Both the position numbers and the translations under genes were made by a program. DNA of 53,365 bases from IMG/VR virus record IMGVR_UViG_3300025674_000056, positions 1 through 53,365 of that record; one strand, 5' to 3'. Source of the DNA: a virus. Position 1 is the stretch's first letter, and each line of letters begins with the position of its first letter. Of the stretch, positions 44,711-51,999 are shown in pieces. A model generated the notes under the pieces. That model ran no database searches. It worked only from the letters and a program-made list of their open reading frames with translations, and was not told where the DNA came from.

Positions 44711-45013
44711 ATGACCTTGAACCTAGACGACAAGATGGAGCTTGAAGAGTTCCTAGAACAAGTGAACTATGCACTATCGCTGGAGTTCAAGGAAAAGTGG
44801 AGACATAGGTATTCTGAAGCTTTTATCAATATCTTCCAGTCTCAGCTTATTGGAGCTTTCGAAGATCAGAAACCAATAAAAATCTCTCAGCTAGAACATG
44901 CCTTTACCAATAAGAATGGTTACGACATTGTTCTAGTGAGAGATTTTTTCAGAACAATAGATATTGCTTTATATTACCCTATTGTTTACCGAGACTCTTC
45001 TTTTTTTCAATAG
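44711..45013 (+). CDS. Small plus-strand protein, unknown
   Basis: A 100-aa, helical, acidic/aromatic protein beginning MTLNLDDKMELEEFLEQVNY. It stands alone on the plus strand between minus-strand genes and ends inside the 3' end of the nuclease gene (35-base convergent overlap). No good Shine-Dalgarno precedes the ATG. Coding is supported by the clear start just after the divergent gap and by the lack of any minus-strand gene over most of it. In T4 the uvsY gene lies near uvsW and gp25/26, but I see no similarity to UvsY. Probably an early or middle gene like the other plus-strand genes here. Confidence 0.7.
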   Translation: MTLNLDDKMELEEFLEQVNYALSLEFKEKWRHRYSEAFINIFQSQLIGAFEDQKPIKISQLEHAFTNKNGYDIVLVRDFFRTIDIALYYPIVYRDSSFFQ

Positions 45014-45755
45014 CCTCTTCCAGCATCTTCGGAGTTCCGCCATACTTAGGACAGAGGTTCTTGTAACCACACCAGTCGCAGAACTGGTTTACTCTCGGCT
45101 TGAATTCGTCAGCTTTCTTTTTTCGGATTCGCCACTTTTTTTCGTCTAGTCTCCGCAAAAAAGCTGTAATGTGGCTAGGCAGGTACTTGATGGTCACCAG
45201 ATTACCAGTGAGAGGGTAGTAGTGTGCCACGGTGATGTTACGAACATCGCACTTGTACATCTTGGCGATGGCCGCTGTATAGATCATTAGCTGCGGGTCG
45301 TTGTAAAGCTCTCGCTTCGTCTTCTCGCGCTTGGAGGTCTTATAGTCGATGACGAGGTAACCGCCCTCAGAGCCCTTCACAACGCGGTCAATGATCCCGT
45401 TAACCTCAAGGTCAGCAATAACCTCCACCTTGAACTTCATCTCCGTAGAGACGCTCTCAGTGAGTGCTCCGTTGAACTTGTGGAAGTTCTTGACGCATTT
45501 GACGATATCATCCTCACGACCCGTGAACTGGTAACTATTACGGAGTCGGGTGGCATGCTCCATTAGTTCTTCCACTGACTCCGCGTCCACGCCATCCTCA
45601 AAGATTTTGTGAATATATGAGCCGAATTGAAGTGCGTCCGTAGACAACCCCTCATTATACTCCTCTGGGAGGTAGTGGATGTACTTGTAGCGATACTTCT
45701 GCTCGCATTCGTCGAAAGTGTTCAGTTTTGAGGGGGAAAAGCCTTTTATATACAT
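44979..45755 (-). CDS. RecB/Cas4-like PD-(D/E)XK nuclease with Fe-S cysteines
   Basis: A 258-aa protein beginning MYIKGFSPSKLNTFDECEQK. The nuclease core shows H49 (LQFGSYIHKIF), D123 (VNGIIDRVV), the D137-x-K139 pair in YLVIDYKTSKREKT, and Q155 (DPQLMIYTAA). Cys17 together with Cys226, Cys229 and Cys235 (NQFCDWCGYKNLCP) form the four-cysteine iron-sulfur clamp of Cas4/AddB-type exonucleases. It is likely an exonuclease acting in recombination or replication. I prefer the ATG at 45755 because AGAAGG lies at good distance and the family begins there; an upstream extension to 45911 would overlap the primase. The start codon abuts that of the divergent primase in CATGATG. Confidence 0.9.
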   Translation of the reverse strand: MYIKGFSPSKLNTFDECEQKYRYKYIHYLPEEYNEGLSTDALQFGSYIHKIFEDGVDAESVEELMEHATRLRNSYQFTGREDDIVKCVKNFHKFNGALTESVSTEMKFKVEVIADLEVNGIIDRVVKGSEGGYLVIDYKTSKREKTKRELYNDPQLMIYTAAIAKMYKCDVRNITVAHYYPLTGNLVTIKYLPSHITAFLRRLDEKKWRIRKKKADEFKPRVNQFCDWCGYKNLCPKYGGTPKMLEEAIEKKKSLGKQ

Positions 45756-45756
45756 G

Positions 45757-46740
45757 ATGCTGCCTTCTAGTGTTATTAAAGAGTACCTGCTCGCGAAGTT
45801 CCCCGTAAATAAGGTCTTTGCTTCAGAATTTACTACAAACTCCATCTTTGTACCAGATGAGAAAATGCATTTATCCGTCAACTTGGAGTCTGGGCTTTGG
45901 CAAGATTTCAAGTCTCAGGAGAAGGGTAACTTTCCGCAGCTTGTAGCTGCCGTCGAGGATATTCCTTATGACCAAGCTCTCAAGTATCTACGTAGCAAGT
46001 TGTTCGACACCCCTGAACACCTTTTTGAAATCTCATCTATTCGCGTAGAGAACCAGAAGCCGACTCAGGAAAACACAGTCTCAGAGATTGTGAAGGGCTT
46101 TCAAAAGTTTGATCCAAAAAGTATTAACCCTAACAATCTCACAGAGCGGCTCGCCAGGAAGTTCATCTACTCTCGCAAGCTTCAGGACTTCAACTTCTAT
46201 CTCGCCACGCGGGGACGGTACGCGAACCGAATCATTATCCCGTATCAGGACAAGCGAGAGCGTATCTTCTACTTTCAGGCACGCAATCTGAGCATCATGG
46301 GCATGAAGTACCTGAACCCTTCTCGTCAAGTTACGGGTGTGAAGTCGTCCGAGATCCTGTACCCGTTTGAGCGCGATGCAGACTACGTGTTCATCACCGA
46401 AGGACCTATCGACGCCATGTCGCTACAGGCAAATGGAATCAATGCCACTTGTACTCAGGGAAGCCACCTCTCCATGGCTCAAGCACAGGAGATCAAGGAC
46501 AAGCAGATCATCTTTGCCTATGACAACGACGAGGCTGGTAAGATGGGTATTCAGCAAGCACGCAAGGCTCTTCTCAAGAAGAACAAGAACGACTTCTGCA
46601 TCTGCTCTCTGCCTGACGGCGTGAAGGACTGGAACGAGCTTCACATCGCGTGTGAGAACTCAAGGCAGTTCACGACGGCCATCAAGAATGGTCTCAAGGT
46701 CGTGGACTTCGAGTATGATATCACCGAAGCACTAAGTTGA
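45757..46740 (+). CDS. DnaG-type primase with TOPRIM domain, zinc motif lost
   Basis: A 327-aa protein. The TOPRIM domain is clear: VFITEGPIDAMSLQANGI (Glu215) and IIFAYDNDEAGKMGI (Asp256, Asp258), with the N-terminal primase core around RYANRIIIPYQDKRERIFYF (residues 154-173). Near the N-terminus, HLSVNLESGLWQDFKSQEKG (residues 38-57) aligns in spirit with the zinc-finger region of primases, but the cysteines are gone (WQDFKSQ where CFxC is usual). It probably makes RNA primers for lagging-strand synthesis. Start ATG 45757 or 45754; a GTG at 45718 would extend it into the divergent nuclease. It ends 20 bases inside the 298-aa gene. Confidence 0.88.
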   Translation: MLPSSVIKEYLLAKFPVNKVFASEFTTNSIFVPDEKMHLSVNLESGLWQDFKSQEKGNFPQLVAAVEDIPYDQALKYLRSKLFDTPEHLFEISSIRVENQKPTQENTVSEIVKGFQKFDPKSINPNNLTERLARKFIYSRKLQDFNFYLATRGRYANRIIIPYQDKRERIFYFQARNLSIMGMKYLNPSRQVTGVKSSEILYPFERDADYVFITEGPIDAMSLQANGINATCTQGSHLSMAQAQEIKDKQIIFAYDNDEAGKMGIQQARKALLKKNKNDFCICSLPDGVKDWNELHIACENSRQFTTAIKNGLKVVDFEYDITEALS

Positions 46741-47617
46741 ACTCGTCGCTGTAGAAGGTCTGCTCAAGAACCTGATACTTAACCTCTACAATGTAGTCGC
46801 CCTTCTCCAATGCGGCGGTATTCCACGTATACAGGAGAGTGTTGTCGGAACTGATGTCTACGCCTGAGGAAGTCCAGTCTAGAACAGTGCTGATCTCTCC
46901 TGAGGTATAGGGGTTGCGCTTACGGATCCTAATCTCCCCGTTCGTAAGAATGCTGTCCCTGAAGATCTCCTTCAGATCCCTAGACATATTGCGGTTAGCT
47001 ACAAAGGTGTCGGTGGTAACTCGCAGGGTTACAATAGAGCTTAGTTCCACGTACTTCTGAGTAAGTTTGCTCTTTGTTGTGATCTGGTATGGCTCTGTGA
47101 AGGTTACAACACGATCATTGAAAACCGTAAACTTGTTCCAATACAGCTTGTACCCTGCGGATGCGTCCGTGGCTGAGAAGTCCCGAACAAGCCATGCATC
47201 AAAGTATTCTCCATCAGAAATGCCTAGGGAAGAATACTCAGGAAAGAAAGATCCGTCCGCGATGATTGAATACTTACCCTCATCAACTTTGTAAATGGCA
47301 CTTGCACCCAAACCGCCATCTGGCGCAGTGTAGTCGGACACAGAGGAGATAGTTGTGTAGGTGGCGACTACGGACGACAGGCCAGTTTCGTTCAGTTTCC
47401 CGTATGCCGACGTTCCGACATCGCTCGCCGTGCGGTTGATATAGACATCAGGAGAGCCGTTAGTAGTACCAGTGTCAGGTAGAATGTAGCACGCACTAAT
47501 CTCGTCAGGGTCAAAGTAAGTTCCGTTATTGGTGAAGTACATCTCCAACTGAGTACGCTGGAGAATACTTGGACGGTTATACCGCTTGACTACAGAGTAT
47601 CCGTTGAAGCTTGCCAT
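46721..47617 (-). CDS. Probable virion structural protein, unknown
   Basis: A 298-aa protein starting MASFNGYSVVKRYNRPSILQ, predicted as beta-rich with no membrane segment or catalytic motif. Sections like TLLYTWNTAALEKGDYIVEV resemble immunoglobulin-like strands. It follows gp26 and the 63-codon ORF (eight-base gap) and overlaps the 3' end of the plus-strand primase. The ATG lies shortly after CTAGATA in a small leader. By position among baseplate and tail genes it is probably a virion or assembly protein. Function unknown. Confidence 0.8.
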   Translation of the reverse strand: MASFNGYSVVKRYNRPSILQRTQLEMYFTNNGTYFDPDEISACYILPDTGTTNGSPDVYINRTASDVGTSAYGKLNETGLSSVVATYTTISSVSDYTAPDGGLGASAIYKVDEGKYSIIADGSFFPEYSSLGISDGEYFDAWLVRDFSATDASAGYKLYWNKFTVFNDRVVTFTEPYQITTKSKLTQKYVELSSIVTLRVTTDTFVANRNMSRDLKEIFRDSILTNGEIRIRKRNPYTSGEISTVLDWTSSGVDISSDNTLLYTWNTAALEKGDYIVEVKYQVLEQTFYSDEFNLVLR

Positions 47618-47625
47618 ACTAATAT

Positions 47626-47817
47626 CTAGCGTTTACCGCTGGATTGAATCTTTTTCAAGTCCTCTTTTTGCTTCTCATTTTCCTGTTGAAGGATCTCTAA
47701 GAAGGCTAGGCGCTCTAAAAAAGTTAGCTGACAGACATCCCTGAAACTGAACCCGATATGCTTTACTAGAACATATGCTTGGTGTTCGAGTCCCTGGTCA
47801 CCCCACTGCGCTGTCAA
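47626..47817 (-). CDS. 63-codon ORF, likely frameshift extension of gp26
   Basis: A 63-codon frame with no ATG: its first in-frame start candidate is TTG at 47817, overlapping the gp26 stop, with no good ribosome-binding site. The peptide (TAQWGDQGLEHQAYVLVKHI, then a helical segment ending QQENEKQKEDLKKIQ) is helical and short. Its frame stays open upstream through the seven-T run in gp26, and a -1 slip there gives a direct in-frame fusion of about 342 residues. The layout matches gpG/gpGT-type tail assembly chaperones and may be the counterpart of T4 gp51 downstream of gp26. Independent TTG initiation is the alternative. Confidence 0.8.
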   Translation of the reverse strand: MTAQWGDQGLEHQAYVLVKHIGFSFRDVCQLTFLERLAFLEILQQENEKQKEDLKKIQSSGKR

Positions 47818-48653
47818 CTCGCGGTAAAAAAATTGGATGTGAGTTCGATCGGCACCCTGTTCTTAGTTCCGCATGCGTTGCAAGAGTAGAAGAAGTGGTT
47901 CTCCATTCCGTACTTAGGACTGAAGATGTGAGTTCTAATCATGTCCACATCTCGAACGGTAGTTTTCTGAATGAAGGCTTCGATGACCGTCTTGTCGCTC
48001 ACACCTGCGATATTATGAATGAACATATGCATGTTCTCGTGCATCTTATCAATCGTATCGACAAGATGCATATCCTGAGTTCGTGGAAGCTTGATCTGGA
48101 TCTCTTGCTGCGAATCGGGAAGAACAAAACGCATATGCTCTTCTTTAAGGGGCGTGGTTTTGAGAGTGTTGATCGAAAGGTCTAGCTTACTTCTAGTCCC
48201 ACAGTTCTCACAGTCGTGCTCCAGGGTGTAGGTATCACCGTATGAAATTCCTCGAAGACGGTACAGTACATAAAGCTTATCCTCGGGCGTCATCTCCGAA
48301 ACGTCAATACCTCGAATACAGTTACGAAGAAGTTTCTCTAGAGTGCCCTCTGCATCGCGGCTTCCTTGTGTTGATTTAAGCATGCGCTCATCATCAAATG
48401 TGATAGGACGAATATCTACGACCTTTTGGGCTTCGGGGTATAGGAGACCTTGCGAAGGTAGCTCCACCTGAATCCACCGCATCTTATCGGTGACGTTCTG
48501 AAGAAGCTTCTCAAGAATCTCTTCAGTGTGGCGATCGGCGGGCATAGCTTCCGCCATAACCGCAGCCTTTTGAGCCACTTCGGCACTCTCAGGGGCGTTA
48601 GAAGCCTGAGCTTGGTGATGTTTTACAAGGTCAACAATTGATTCGTCACTCAT
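47814..48653 (-). CDS. 26: Baseplate hub/tail assembly chaperone, gp26-like
   Basis: The 279-aa product matches the gp26 family of T4-like phages. The signature RWIQVELPSQGLLYPEAQKV (residues 59-78) and VVDIRPITFDDERML (residues 78-92) are clear. It also has a zinc-ribbon pair: CENC (148-151) and CNAC (258-261). T4 gp26 is 208 aa and, with gp51, is thought to act in baseplate hub/tail assembly. It ends in a slippery seven-T run just before the stop (see the site at 47826-47832). The start is divergent from uvsW across 17 bases, with no clear Shine-Dalgarno. The pairing of gp26 with uvsW follows the T4 order. Confidence 0.9.
   Translation of the reverse strand: MSDESIVDLVKHHQAQASNAPESAEVAQKAAVMAEAMPADRHTEEILEKLLQNVTDKMRWIQVELPSQGLLYPEAQKVVDIRPITFDDERMLKSTQGSRDAEGTLEKLLRNCIRGIDVSEMTPEDKLYVLYRLRGISYGDTYTLEHDCENCGTRSKLDLSINTLKTTPLKEEHMRFVLPDSQQEIQIKLPRTQDMHLVDTIDKMHENMHMFIHNIAGVSDKTVIEAFIQKTTVRDVDMIRTHIFSPKYGMENHFFYSCNACGTKNRVPIELTSNFFTAS
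47826..47832 (-). other. Slippery run of seven T: probable -1 frameshift site
   Basis: On the minus strand the gp26 codons read AAT TTT TTT ACC GCG AGT TGA. The seven T form T-TTT-TTT, an X-XXY-YYZ slippery heptamer in the correct phase. After a -1 slip the ribosome reads TAC CGC GAG TTG, directly entering the 63-codon ORF, which lacks an ATG. No downstream RNA structure was evaluated. Resembles the G/GT frameshifts of tail chaperones. Confidence 0.7.
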
Positions 48654-48670
48654 GGTAAAAAAATAAAGTT

Positions 48671-50026
48671 TTGGACTATAATAGTTACGATTTGAAGATT
48701 ATCGTAAAAAATGTGAGTTCTTTGCTGCAAACTACAAACAAAGAACTACTTACCATCCTTCGCAAGAAGTACAGTGCCAAGATTCCTGGCGCTAGGTATA
48801 GCCGAGCTTATCGGAAGGGCTGGGACGGTACGAAGTATTTTATTTCAGAGAAAGGTAAGTTTGGAACAGGTCTACTGCCATTCATTCTCAAGGACCTAGA
48901 ATTGGCCGAGCTTGATTACGAGCTTGAAGATCACCGAGATCCTGTAGTAGATAGTCACGATATCGCCCTACCTAAAATTGAGTACCGAGACTACCAAAAG
49001 TCCTTAATTGAATTGGCGCTCAAGAAGCGTATGGCGCTCATCAAGGCTCCTACAGGCGCGGGCAAGACTGTTGTCCTGGCAGGCATCCTGAAGGCGTTAG
49101 AGGACAAGACGGGGCTGATCTTCTTCACCCAGAAGGGTCTACTACTACAGACGTATGAGTTCCTCAAGAACCTAGGCTTCGATGTGGGGGTTGCCTTTGG
49201 CGACGGGGTAGAACTCAAACCAATCACGCTCTGCACCGTCCAATCCGTACATAAAGTTCTCGACAGCCACCTCGATCAATCTGAGTTCATTATCTTTGAT
49301 GAGGTTCATGAGTTCGCCAAAGGTAAGATTTCTACCAAGGTGGTCAAGTCGTTTCCCAATGCAGTGTATCGGTTTGGCATGTCTGCGACGATGCCTAGCG
49401 AGAAAATGGCGAAGCTGAACCTTGTAGCCTACCTTGGGGATATCATCTCTCAGGTGGACGTAGAGAAGCTTGTGGACGAAGGATTCCTCACACCTCCAGT
49501 GGTTACGTTTCTGGACCTTCCTGAGTACAAGGATCATTCGCTCCTTGACGCTAAGTATGCAGATATCTACGAACAGTACATCGTCAACAACGAGATTCGT
49601 AACGAGAAGATCAAGAAGATCTGCGACGGAATCACCAAAGGTCGTATCCTGATCCTGGTCAAGAACCTTAAGCACTTGGAGCTTCTACGTGATATGATCC
49701 CAGGAGCACAAACTCTTGAAGGCAAGGATGACCTATCTCTTCGAAGTGAGCGTATTAAAGGCTTCAAGGGGGAGGCACGTTCAGTTCTGATCGGCACCAA
49801 GATTCTTCAAACTGGTATCGACATCCCAGAGATCACTCACCTCATCAACGCACGAGGTCTCAAGTCCGAGATCGCCACTCTACAGGCACTTGGTCGTGCT
49901 CTTCGTATTCATGAAAGCAAGAGTAAAGTCTACATTTACGACTTCAACGACCAAGTACCGTATCTAAAGGAGCACGCAGCAGCACGCAAGCGCGCATACA
50001 AATCTCTCAAGATTGAAGTAAAATGA
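48671..50026 (+). CDS. uvsW: UvsW-like superfamily 2 helicase
   Basis: A 451-aa protein. Helicase motifs in order: Q-type YRDYQ (residues 105-109), Walker A APTGAGKT (126-133), DEVH (210-213), SAT (238-240), and motif VI QALGRALR near residue 400. The N-terminal 85 residues form the substrate-binding domain seen in T4 UvsW (RYSRAYRKGWDGTKYFI). UvsW remodels forks and R-loops and controls the switch to recombination-dependent replication. The start is TTG at 48671 (no ATG in frame nearby), 17 bases from divergent gp26, with no good ribosome-binding site. The partner uvsW.1-like gene overlaps its end by four bases. The assignment is secure. Confidence 0.93.
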   Translation: MDYNSYDLKIIVKNVSSLLQTTNKELLTILRKKYSAKIPGARYSRAYRKGWDGTKYFISEKGKFGTGLLPFILKDLELAELDYELEDHRDPVVDSHDIALPKIEYRDYQKSLIELALKKRMALIKAPTGAGKTVVLAGILKALEDKTGLIFFTQKGLLLQTYEFLKNLGFDVGVAFGDGVELKPITLCTVQSVHKVLDSHLDQSEFIIFDEVHEFAKGKISTKVVKSFPNAVYRFGMSATMPSEKMAKLNLVAYLGDIISQVDVEKLVDEGFLTPPVVTFLDLPEYKDHSLLDAKYADIYEQYIVNNEIRNEKIKKICDGITKGRILILVKNLKHLELLRDMIPGAQTLEGKDDLSLRSERIKGFKGEARSVLIGTKILQTGIDIPEITHLINARGLKSEIATLQALGRALRIHESKSKVYIYDFNDQVPYLKEHAAARKRAYKSLKIEVK

Positions 50027-50253
50027 TTAAAAACAAAGACGATTTTATTAAGTCCCTTAGCAGACTTCGCCCCGAAGACGAAGATGATCTTAAGTTCGCG
50101 ATTGACCGTGTACAAAAAATCATCGACTCTTCTAGCGTATCAGAAGAGTCGATGAAAGAATTATATAATACTGTTCAGCTACTGCTAAGTGTGTATGGTA
50201 AATTTGTTACATACAATATCTTGTGGTTGAAACAGGGGTATATGGAAGATTAA
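50023..50253 (+). CDS. uvsW.1: Small helical protein, uvsW.1 position
   Basis: A 76-aa, acidic, all-helical protein immediately after uvsW with an ATGA overlap. In T4, uvsW is followed by a helical protein of the same size, uvsW.1 (76 aa), so position, length and character agree, though sequence similarity was not checked. It is likely co-translated with the helicase and may modulate it. Its stop overlaps the stop of the convergent 559-aa gene in TTAA. Confidence 0.75.
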   Translation: MIKNKDDFIKSLSRLRPEDEDDLKFAIDRVQKIIDSSSVSEESMKELYNTVQLLLSVYGKFVTYNILWLKQGYMED

Positions 50254-51929
50254 GCTTCTTCGTCGGGCGACTCGGGGTCATACTCTTCTTCTTCCTTAGA
50301 AAGGGCTTCCCAATCAATATCCTTAAACAGACCTTCTAACTCTTTCATTAGATCGGTCATATCTTCGTCCCCAAGACCCATTCCCGTATCGGCTTCAGGC
50401 TCTTGAGGCTCTTCAGCCTCGTCGGTGCGGGTTTTATCATCTACGTCGTCTTCTTTTTCCATCTTCTTCTTTCCAACCTTCTTCTTACCCATCGCCTTGC
50501 CGATTGCATTACGGCGGTTCTTTAGGTACTTGTCTGTGGAATCGGAATCCCCATCGTTATCCATGTCTGCGTCACCTTTACCAACGGGATCTAGAGAGTC
50601 ATCCGTGGTGGCACCGTCGTCATCGGTCGGGTTTTTGGCCTTTTTCTTGTCCTTTGCTTCAAGAATACTCTCTACCACGGTATCGAGATCGACAGCCTTG
50701 AAAAGCTCTCCGTCAAGCTCAACTTCAGCCGCCTGGAAGACTTCGAAGATAAAGTCGTTTACGTCGAGGGTTTGAATACCTCCCTTCTTGCGAAGAGTTT
50801 TGGAGAAAGCTTCGAACACATCACGGACAACACTATCTTTCTCGGAAGTAGCAGCGAGCGCCTCGAAGAGAACGGATTGAGCCTTGGCAAGGTTGCTGAA
50901 GGTAGGGACGAACTTTAGGTTCTGGACGTTGATGCCGTAAGACTCGTTAAGCTCGGAGAGGATGTCCTGCTTGATGGGCTTCTTGAACTCGAAGATGCGA
51001 GCCACGTACTCGCGAATGTCCTTCTGGGAGATGTTGGCTACATCAGACGCCTCGTAGATTGAACCGAAGACCGTCTTGATATCAGCCTTGGAAGCAAGTG
51101 CAAGGTACGGGACATCAGCAATCGCAGCGTGAAGAGCTTCGAGAACAACGTCGTCCTCGTTGTAGATGCAGGAAGCGAGGGCAGCGATCTTGTCGTTCTT
51201 GACCCAGGACCCCGCAAAGTTCTCCTTGGACTCGTTTAGTTCGTGGCGAATAAGCTCTTGAGCGCAAACCATCTCGAATACGGTGCGTTGTGTATCGAGA
51301 GGAACTTCAATAACACTTTCTTTTACGACCTCATCCCAACCACGACGGGGAGTGTTGAAGGCGCGTCCTAGGGCATTGGACAGCTTGAGGGAGTTTACAA
51401 CGTCCTCATAAGAAAGAAGAGTATCCTTTTTTTCATTAAGATACTCCGTAACCTTGTCTTTGACCTCTTGTAATTTGGCATACTCCGCGCTCTCAAGAAT
51501 ATTCTGGGTATCACCAAATGTGGAGTTACGACGCTCAAGTTTTGCGCGAACTTCGTTTACCTGACTGCGGCTTTGGAAAGCGCCAAGCAGGGTGTCGAAG
51601 CTGGACTCGGCATCGCGATATTCGTCCTCGCGAAGGTTGCTGATAAACGAGCGAACGCTCTCATTCACTCGGGTATCGACGCTTTCGTCCGAGTAGAGCA
51701 CTGCCGCATCGTTGACCGACATGTCCTGTAATGAAATGTTGCCGCGCTCGTCAAAGGCGGCAACACAATCTACCATCAGGTTGTTTTCAGTCAGGAAGGA
51801 GACTTTAGAGGTCCGTGCGTCGTAGTTAAAGAGAACCATGTTCTCACGAACGACACGGCTTAAATAATTCATTGCCATGTTGATTTTGGCAATAGATTGA
51901 TCGCGTGTGGAGAAAGTGTTTGTAACCAT
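50250..51929 (-). CDS. Large acidic head/core-type protein with EF-hand-like loop
   Basis: A protein of 559 aa from ATG 51929 (a TTG three codons upstream is less likely). It is helical and acidic. The C-terminal 130 residues are low complexity, with Lys-rich and Asp/Glu-rich blocks (GKKKVGKKKMEKEDD; ending DPESPDEEA). At about residues 453-468 there is a calcium-loop-like DADMDNDGDSDSTDKYLKNR (EF-hand/dockerin pattern). Motifs such as SILEA and LNE fit possible gp21 cleavage sites. It follows the portal gene, where T4 carries core gene 67, so an internal head or core protein is plausible. I do not know the family with certainty. A leader with an imperfect hairpin precedes it. Confidence 0.8.
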   Translation of the reverse strand: MVTNTFSTRDQSIAKINMAMNYLSRVVRENMVLFNYDARTSKVSFLTENNLMVDCVAAFDERGNISLQDMSVNDAAVLYSDESVDTRVNESVRSFISNLREDEYRDAESSFDTLLGAFQSRSQVNEVRAKLERRNSTFGDTQNILESAEYAKLQEVKDKVTEYLNEKKDTLLSYEDVVNSLKLSNALGRAFNTPRRGWDEVVKESVIEVPLDTQRTVFEMVCAQELIRHELNESKENFAGSWVKNDKIAALASCIYNEDDVVLEALHAAIADVPYLALASKADIKTVFGSIYEASDVANISQKDIREYVARIFEFKKPIKQDILSELNESYGINVQNLKFVPTFSNLAKAQSVLFEALAATSEKDSVVRDVFEAFSKTLRKKGGIQTLDVNDFIFEVFQAAEVELDGELFKAVDLDTVVESILEAKDKKKAKNPTDDDGATTDDSLDPVGKGDADMDNDGDSDSTDKYLKNRRNAIGKAMGKKKVGKKKMEKEDDVDDKTRTDEAEEPQEPEADTGMGLGDEDMTDLMKELEGLFKDIDWEALSKEEEEYDPESPDEEA

Positions 51930-51945
51930 AATATACAAAAGCCCT

Positions 51946-51968
51946 AGGTATCCTTATGTAGGAGACCT
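51946..51968. other. Imperfect hairpin between portal and 559-aa gene
   Basis: AGGTATCCT and AGGAGACCT (one mismatch) flank a five-base loop TATGT. On the minus strand it lies about 31 bases after the portal stop and about 16 bases upstream of the next ATG. Only a short T run (TTTT) follows, so it is a weak terminator at best. It may instead be an RNA processing or translation-control element, or chance. A TTTTTTTAAAAAA stretch lies next to it. Confidence 0.4.
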
Positions 51969-51999
51969 ATTCTGCATTTTTTAAAAAAATATGGTTTTT

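Noticed and set aside
45756-45911. N-terminal extension of the nuclease to 45911
   Set aside because: The family begins near MYIKGFSPSK with a good ribosome-binding site; the extension would lie antisense inside the primase coding region.
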